A stretch of DNA of 15,000 bases from Salpingoeca rosetta (lineage: Eukaryota; Opisthokonta; Choanoflagellata; Craspedida; Salpingoecidae), in assembly GCF_000188695.1 (NCBI RefSeq), contig NW_004754900.1, positions 386,384 to 401,383 of the forward strand, in the 5' to 3' direction. How positions within the stretch are numbered: position 1 is the first letter of the stretch; every line of letters starts with the position of its first letter. A program made the position numbers and the translations under genes. Shown here in pieces: positions 1-7,279 of this stretch. The notes below the pieces were generated by a model. It was given only the letters and a program-made list of their open reading frames with translations. It was not told the origin of the DNA and searched no databases.

Positions 1-52
<52 letters not shown>

Positions 53-157
53 GCGGTGATGTGAGATGACAGAAGGAGCAAATATCACATCCACAGCCAT
101 ATCCACATCAGCAATCGCCAATCAGCAAACATCAGCAAACATCAGCCACGACCGCAC
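1..157 (-). other. IFT140 intron: (TG)n and a decamer repeat
   Basis: Sequence downstream of the last visible IFT140 exon, read as intron. On the plus strand it starts with an uninterrupted TG tract (1-51). Near the exon, ATCAGCAAAC is repeated nearly three times in tandem at about 119-146. No coding block recognisable as IFT140 is seen here, so the next exon is off the edge. Confidence 0.6.
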
Positions 158-1048
158 TTTGCCGGGTTGTATGCGACGGTCTGGATGATGTCGCTTGGGG
201 TGAATTCACCGCGCTCGTGTGCAATGGACAGCGAATATGAGTCACCCTCCTCGCTGCACCACACCCTGCACACACACGCAACACCGCACATTGGGGCAAG
301 GGAGGTCGAGTGGCAAGTGATGTGGAAGGGCGGTGTTGGTTGAAGCGAGCGATGTGATTGTGGTGGTGGTGAGTTGTTTGAACCAGATGGAGTTATCGGA
401 AAAGAACAGCAGGTTAGAGAATCCACCGGGTTGCACACACGCACACACACGCACGCACGCACGCACGCACACAGACACACACGCACCTGATTTGGTTCTC
501 CGAGGTGGCGGCGATGAGGATCCCTGGTCCGGCAAACCCAAGGGATGAAAACGCTTTTCCGGACATTTTGAACTCGTACTTGTCCTTGACAGCGCCATCT
601 GGGGCCACGTGGTGGTGCACCACCATCATGTCTTGCGTGGCAACGACCAGCGACGCTGCATTGGTGGTGGCGGTGGTGGTGGTGATGCATGAGCGCAATG
701 TATTTGAGCAGCTGCCAGCATGTGTTGCTCAGATACACAACAAACAACCGAACGAAACGAAGCACTCACCTTCAAGGAAACACACACACACACACATCTC
801 CAAACAAATCCCAACACAGACAACCAACTGCGCAACCAACCAAACGAAGCAAGCACATGTGCACACCTGACTCCGGGTCGAACACGAGGTCGACAATCTT
901 GTCTGTGACGGGAAAGGACGGGGTGCATGCGCCGGTTGCGTCAGCCAGCATGACGCCCTTGTCAAATGTGCCCAGGAACACCATCGACGTGTCCTCGCTG
1001 CCAGCCGTCACAGCAACGCCTGGCGCGCACACGTGATTACAAAACAAG

Positions 1049-1125
<77 letters not shown>

Positions 1126-1226
1126 ACGAAGCGCCGTAAAAGGGAGTGTTTGCGGATGCACACGTGGCATGATTTTGCTCCAGCTGAGAACCGTGAGCTC
1201 GAAAAACACGCAGCGGATCGCCCACT

Positions 1227-1260
<34 letters not shown>

Positions 1261-2506
1261 TTCCACACAGACACACACAGACACACACAGACACACACAC
1301 ATACACACATTTCCACGTGCGTGCGTACAGTGTGTGAAGCCGGTGTCTGCCTTGTGTTCATATGTCAGAGAGGCCTTGCCCGTCTTGCTGATGCGCCACA
1401 CGCACAGCTGGCCCTCCTGTATGCATGCCCAATGACCATCAATTTTTTTTGGGGGGGGGGTTAATGTGAACCACGAAACATGATCGTCAAGCACCAATGA
1501 CTGCGATTTAAGCGATGCACAGCCACAAAGAAGCAAACACACACACACACATCAAGCATAAACACACAGGCAAAAACGCACAGCCGCTTCAACACACATA
1601 CACGAACGCGCCCACACGCACACACACACACACACATGCGTACACACTCACGTACGCATACACACACACAACTAACGTCATCGGCGGAGAAGAGGCGGCT
1701 GCCATCGTGAGACCAGGTGAGGCAGGTGATGTTGTCGTGCATGCGCTTGCACTCGTACGCCATGTGCGTCTCCTCGTTCCACATGATGAGCTCCCCGCTC
1801 GCCCACCTGCAACACATCATTATCATTCGACATAAGATCAGATTCGGTGGTGCGGGTTATTGTGTGAGCGCATACACTCGTACGTGTATGCGTGCGTGCG
1901 TGGAAACTCAATGGGCGCGAGAGGGAAAATGTTCACGACTACAAAACGACACCACGCACATGCACACGCACACGCACGCACTCACACACACACGCACACA
2001 CACACACAATAACGCACATACCCTGTGGCGAGAAGCTTCAGGGTTGGATGCCAGGCGATGGTCGTGGGCTTGGCAGCGCGTTGCAAGGTGGACTCGGACA
2101 GGTGTTCGCCATCCTGTGTGTACAGGCTGACGGAGCCACTCGTCATCCCCTGTCGCCTCTGTGTGTTTGTGTTTGAGAATGCGTTGCGTTTATGAATGTG
2201 TTGTGTACGTGTGTGCGTGTGTGTTGTGTGTGTGTGTTGTGTGTGTGTGTTGTGTGTGTGTTGTGTGTGTGTGTTGTGTGATTGAGTGAGAGTGTGAAAC
2301 AGTGAAGGAAGTGAAGGAAGCTATCAAGCCCTCGGAACGACCACAACAACAACGGCAGTGATGTCTCACAAATCACCCAAACCACAGAACACACAGCGTA
2401 CTTCTTGGGCGGCAACAGCCAGGAGTGGGTGCTTGGTGTGCCAGGCGGCATTGATGGGCGTGTACGACTCGGGAGCCGATACGGGAAAGTCAAAGAACAT
2501 CGCCAT
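158..2506 (-). CDS. IFT140: IFT140, N-terminal WD40 part (partial, multi-exon)
   Basis: Intraflagellar transport protein 140, a core subunit of IFT-A, which carries retrograde and membrane-protein traffic in the cilium. Exons in transcript order (complement): 2402-2506, 2022-2149, 1677-1806, 1329-1416, an unresolved short exon within about 1122-1228, 867-1019, 487-655, 158-265. Phases match at every resolved junction. The start is MAMFFDFPVSAPESY, with an in-frame TGA 21 bases upstream and A at -3, G at +4; it resembles the MALYFD-type start of animal IFT140. Later exons carry WD40 blades: TIAWHPTLKLLATGWASGE, ITCLTWSHDGSRLFSADD, GQLCVWRISKTGKASLTYEH. These are followed by blocks matching the IFT140 order (SLVVATQ, KMSGKAFSS, QIRVWCSEEGDSYSL). 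The rest of this protein, usually about 1400 residues, lies left of the window. Family identity is from remembered homologue order. The exon between 1020 and 1328 and the last donor (158) are uncertain. Confidence 0.9.
1052..1120. repeat. (GT)n microsatellite, 69 bp, in an IFT140 intron
   Basis: Uninterrupted GT repeat on the plus strand, which is CA in the sense of IFT140. It lies about 30 bases upstream (in transcript sense) of the acceptor for the 867-1019 exon. Confidence 0.97.
1230..1312. repeat. Compound (CA)n with CAGA interruptions, IFT140 intron
   Basis: A pure CA run at 1230-1259 is followed by ACACAGAC-type units to 1312. In IFT140 sense it is TG-rich and starts shortly after the 5' splice site of the 1329-1416 exon. 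Confidence 0.95.
1525..1669. repeat. CA-rich degenerate microsatellite, IFT140 intron
   Basis: CA units mixed with ACGC and ACAT variants fill most of the intron between the 1677-1806 and 1329-1416 exons. In sense orientation the tract is TG-rich and follows the GTTAGT donor at once. The same intron holds T8 then G10 (1443-1460), read as C10A8 in the transcript. Confidence 0.9.
2199..2280. repeat. (TG)n/(TTG) variant repeat in IFT140 intron 1
   Basis: Runs of GTGTGT are interrupted at regular intervals by an extra T (TTGTG units). In sense orientation this is a CA-rich tract upstream of the exon 2 acceptor (GCGACAG at about 2150-2156). Confidence 0.9.
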
Positions 2507-3492
2507 GATGCTGCTTGACGATGCTCACTGAAACAAAACAAGATAACAAACAAAACAATTTGCGTGACATGATGTGTGACCACACCGCAATTCGTGTCAA
2601 ACAACAGCGCACATCAACAGCGCACACCGAGAGGGTACTGCATAAACGTACAAACAAACACCAACACCACCACCAACACCAACACCAACACCACCACCAA
2701 CACACCACCTCGCTCGTCACTCCTGACCTCTTTCGTTGCTGTCGGTTTCGTTTGTGTATCCGTTGCTGGCCCAACACAGAAAAAAATAAATTCGATGGCT
2801 GCTACTCTTTATGCTGTCGCATTATAGGGACTACGTGGATGATTCTCAATGTCTTCATATGATTCCGCACTCCGTGCAGTATTGGGCAACAAACAAGCGA
2901 AGCGCACACAACACGCTGTGCGACTTTCTTTCCTCCATCTGTCATCTGTCAATCAGGCACCACACTCTCTCCTGTCTTGTGGTACCTGTCCTTCTTTCTT
3001 TCTGTCTTCTGTGTGCGTCTAACACACTTTCCCTCGTCTCCCATCATCACCGGGCAGCACCAACACCTGCCTTGAGCTTTTGGATTTGTTCTGCTTCAAC
3101 TGCGGTCGCAACCACAAGCGCTGGAAGCTGTGGTTGTCTTGGAAATCGATCGCACGCGCGCGCGTGGTAAGCAAAGCGTGCGTTGTTGTTTTGTTTTTTT
3201 TCGCGATATCACCTGCTCCAGCTGTTGTTTCTGGTGGGTGTTTTGCATCCAGAACAACAGCTGCTGTGATCGGAACTGATGCTGTGATTTTGGTGGCTCC
3301 AGCTGTGCGCGAGGCTTCAGCGCGCATGTGTGTGTGGTGTGTGTTGCTGACGTCGTTAGCTTACCCGCTGGTGTACATTGTGTGCGTGGACAAAACGGAA
3401 TCGACAACGTGACAGACTGACTGCCTCTGAAACGACGTCGATCAAGTACCTCAACCCACCACTCACAAGTGTAGTGCGGGGAAAGCAATGCC
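2507..3492. promoter_or_regulatory. Head-to-head intergenic region IFT140 / Smaug
   Basis: The two start codons diverge from this interval of just under 1 kb, so it should hold both promoters and both 5' leaders. It contains a CACCAA-type repeat (about 2658-2706), T-rich tracts (3183-3201), a CG-rich alternation (3148-3166), and a perfect-loop hairpin at 3219-3263. GTTGTCTTGGAAAT at 3133-3146 resembles an RFX X-box loosely (two half-sites, 2-base spacer, imperfect). RFX sites are known upstream of ciliary genes, but this match is weak. ORFs here lack homology I can recognise. Confidence 0.6.
3219..3263. repeat. Inverted repeat / hairpin in the shared promoter interval
   Basis: The left arm CAGCTGTTGTTTCTGG (3219-3234) pairs with the right arm CCAGAACAACAGCTG (3249-3263). 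The stem has 15 pairs and a single bulged T, around a 14-base loop. A further copy of the CTCCAGCTGT core lies at about 3297-3306. Function is unknown. It could fold as RNA in a 5' leader on either strand or be a palindromic protein site. Confidence 0.75.
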
Positions 3493-3513
3493 ATGGCAGA
3501 CCCTCAGCTTCTG
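3488..3513 (+). promoter_or_regulatory. Overlapping upstream ATG / mini-uORF of Smaug
   Basis: An ATG at 3488 lies five bases before the proposed start in another frame. After splicing exon 1 to 3788, it reads MPWQTLSF and then TGA formed across the junction. A ribosome initiating here would miss the main start. Context at -3 is weaker than at 3493. This depends on the exon 1 model. Confidence 0.4.
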
Positions 3514-6364
3514 GTGCGTGCGGTGTTGCTTGCGCGTGTTTGCTGACATCTCGCTGGTGGTTGTTGTATTTGCTGACGCGTTTGTTTCGTGCGTGGCTCA
3601 TGCGTGCACTTGCATATGGTGTCTGTGCCGTTCGACTTACTCAGCTCACATGCTCCCCACGCACACACACACACACACACGTTCATACACACACGCATTC
3701 ACACGCACACACACACACGTTCATACACACACACACGCATTCACACGCACACGCTGGGCCCGCACGTGCGCATGTGCCTGTCCACAGATGCTCTTGGAGC
3801 GAGAGCTGAGCCAGGACCGAAACGCACCTGCTGTGCTGGCTGTGCTGCAGGCCATATCACGGCTGGAGCCCGCCATGCGCCAGTTCCTCCTCACCGTAAG
3901 TCTTTACGCACACACGTGTGTTGTGTTATGAATTGTATGCTCTGTATGCTTGTGTGCAGTTCGTACGTGGATGTGTACACCCTGTGTGTGTGTGTGTGTG
4001 TGTGTGCGTGTGTGTGTGTGCGTGTGTGTGTGTGTGCGTGGCCTCTTCCTGTGTGCGCGGGTCCCGTGTGTGTGTGTGTGTGCGCCTCCTCACACACACA
4101 CTGACACACATACACACATACACATATACACGCAACGACCACACTTTCTCCCTTTGGCCTCGTCCCACGCTTGTTTCCTCCACCGTCCACCCACCCAACA
4201 GGGCCTGCACCACGCTGTTGAGAAGAGCTCTGTGAAGCAGGGCCCGGCCATCCGCGTGGCAAACGACGTGCAACACCTGCGCGCCCTCTCCGTGCAGCAG
4301 GACAAGATTGAGCGCACGGCAGAGACGCTGCTTGGATATGTGCCCCTGCTCCGCGCCAACAACGTGACGGCGGCCAACGAGTACGTGCGCCTGGTGGCCG
4401 CGTGCGTCATGCAGGCGACGCTGCAGGGCTACGACCCGGCCAAGAACAACCGCCTCTTCGTCATGTGCCATGACCTCCTCGCCCTCTGTCTCGTGCACCC
4501 GGCGTTTGACGCAGAGACGCAGCACAAGTTCACCGCCCTCATGCAGACGCTCAACAGCCTGTGCAGGGGCCTGGTCCCCACGCAGGACGACGGCACCGGC
4601 ATCCACGACAGCAGTCTTGGCAGCGAGATGATGCTCGCCGCACACATGTCGCCCGTCCTCACAGCGGCACACCAGCAGCAGCAACAACACCAACAACAGC
4701 AGCAGCAACACCAACAACAGCAACAGCCGTGGACAGCGGGCGGTGTTGCGTTTCCATCGTCACTCGCGTCCACCACTTCCTCTGCCAACAGCCTGCCAGC
4801 ACAGCCATCTTCCTCCCGCCATGACGACCACCTGTGCACCAGCGACTATGGCAACACCAATAACAGCAGCGGTAGCACCATGACTGTGCACACTGCCATG
4901 GCCATGGCAACAACAGCTGCGCCAACAGCAGCAGAACAGCACCACGGCGCCAGCACATCCCGCTCCCTGCCCAACGTCTCGCCAAGCAACACCGCGCACG
5001 CCACAACCCATGACAACGGCGACGACAACGATGGTGGTGATGGTGGTGGTGGTGGTGATGGTGATGATGGGATGCAGTTTGGTGGTGATGATGGTTCTCA
5101 CGCAGACCCAACAGCATCAGCGCCAGAAGAGGAAGAAGACCACAGCGCGACCGCCACTGCGCCTGCGGGGATGGGCGAGGACGGCATGACGGATGGCAGT
5201 GCTGTGTCGGCGGCGTCATCAACGACGTCGCTGTCACCGATGGCACGCAAGCAGCGGCGCAAGAAGCGCGATCTCCGGCCGCAGCGCGCCGCCCCACGGG
5301 TACCCGGTACTGCCCAGCAGGTACCAGACGTCCTGGCCTATACACAGGAGGCCACAATAGGTGCGTGTTGATGTGGGTGTGTGGGTGTGTGTGTGGGTGT
5401 GTTTGTGTGTGGGTGTGTGTGGGTGTGTGTGTGGGTGTCTGGGTGTGTGTCTGGGTGTGTGTGTGTGTGTCTGTGTGTCTGTGTGTGCGTGTGTGTCTGG
5501 TCCCACAGCGGGTTGTGAGCAATATGAGCAACAGTCTTTGTGCCAACACTTACCCTCCCCCCTCCCGTCACAATCCCCCCCATGCATGCTGCTGTTTCCC
5601 TGGCAGAGACACGCGCACACGACGGTGGTGCGGACGGTGTGGACAAGAATGCAAACGCCAGCGCCGAGAGCGAGACTGAAGGCGACAACAAACACGAAGA
5701 GGCAATGGCGGAGACCGAAAGCGGTACAGCCGAGCAGCAGCAACAGCAGCAACAGTACGTTGACAACGAGAGCGCAACCGCTTCAACGCCAACAGCAGCA
5801 GCCACGTCGGCGTCAACGACGACGACAACCACAACAACCACAACAACAACAGCTCCACCTTCGCCGATGGATGATGCCAACAACAACCGTGGGGACGTGT
5901 TTGATTCGGCCACCCTTGAACGTCAGTGAAGATGATGATGAAAGGAGGGGTGTTTTTGTTTGAGGGATGTGACGAGGTGTCAGTGACGGGTGCACACGCG
6001 TACACATAGCGCAAACACACGCACGCACATGCACACACACACACGCACACTTCCCCTGTGCACTTGTGACCCCTGCTTGCCAATGTTGCACTGGCTGATA
6101 CGACATGCGTTCGCTTTTATTCGTGCTTGCAGGCATGCGCGTGTGGCTCAAGTCGCTGCGACTGCACAAGTACCACTCCATCTTCGCCTCGCTCAACTAT
6201 GACGCAATGATGGCCATCACCGACGCCGAACTCGAACGCCGCGGTAATTAACCAGGGGAGGGTGCTAAGGGTGTCGTGAGACTATTGGAGAGAGTGTGTG
6301 TGTTTGTGTGTGTGTGTGTGTGTGTGGTGTTCTTCGCCCCCGTTGTTCTTCGCTTCCTTTACCC

Positions 6365-6429
<65 letters not shown>

Positions 6430-6430
6430 G

Positions 6431-6505
<75 letters not shown>

Positions 6506-7235
6506 CCACCACCACCACCACTAGGCATGACGGCGCGCGGGGCCCGCACGAAGATGCTCAAGTCCATTGAGAACCTGCGCCAGTCCGCGTCAACGCAAAT
6601 GGCCAACCTCGATGCGTTTGCAGAGGTGTGGTGGCGGTGGTGTAGTGTGGAGTGGTGTGATCTGTGACTTGTGATTGGTGATTGACGGGGCTGGTGGGTA
6701 GTGGTTGCTGGGTAATTGGCTTTGCTTGGTAGTTGAGGCCAGATTGCGTGTGTACTCCTGGCCTGCTTTGCTCAAACTTAACCTCACCCACGTTCATGCA
6801 CCCAAACACATATACCACCTCTCCATTCCCCCGCCTCCCTCCCCAATCGACAGGAGATCCAGCGCGGGCGGTACGACCACGCGTTGGCAAAGATGCTGGA
6901 CATGGTGCTCGTCCCGCGGCCGCCCCACCTAGCACACCTCGCACCCTTTGCCACCAAGGTCCGCACGCCGACCGCACGTGTGTCACTGCAGTCATCCTAC
7001 GCGTTGACTGTTCGCTTGTGTGTGTGTGTGTGCATGTGTGTGTTTCGGGTGTTGCCTTTGACTGCCTCACGAACACCCTGTCTCCACAATGACATGTGTG
7101 TGTGTGTGTGTGTGCAGTTTGTGCAGACGCTGGGCGGGTTGGTTCTGCTGTACACGGGCGATCGCATTCGCCTCCGCCGTCAGGAAATCGAAACCCTTCT
7201 CCGCACCCTCGACACGGTCTGGCACCCGCCCTGTT

Positions 7236-7279
<44 letters not shown>

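Noticed and set aside
2658..2706. CACCAA repeat considered as a CRISPR-like or minisatellite array
   Set aside because: Units are adjacent with no spacers; it is a simple-sequence repeat.
2785..2790. AATAAA on the plus strand
   Set aside because: No plus-strand gene ends upstream of it; it lies in a divergent promoter interval.
3080..3412. 110-codon plus ORF in the shared promoter interval
   Set aside because: No homology recognised, no codon pattern like the neighbouring genes, and an in-frame TAG precedes the Smaug start.
4659..5549. 296-codon minus-strand ORF opposite Smaug exon 3
   Set aside because: It is the shadow of a GC-rich Gln/Gly/Asp-coding exon; its sequence is repeat-derived (His, Thr runs) and the plus frame has splice-phase and family support.
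6265..6606. ORFs of pure Asp, His, Met, Ser or Ile over the TCA array
   Set aside because: They are frame products of the intronic trinucleotide repeat; the SAM exons on either side join across it.
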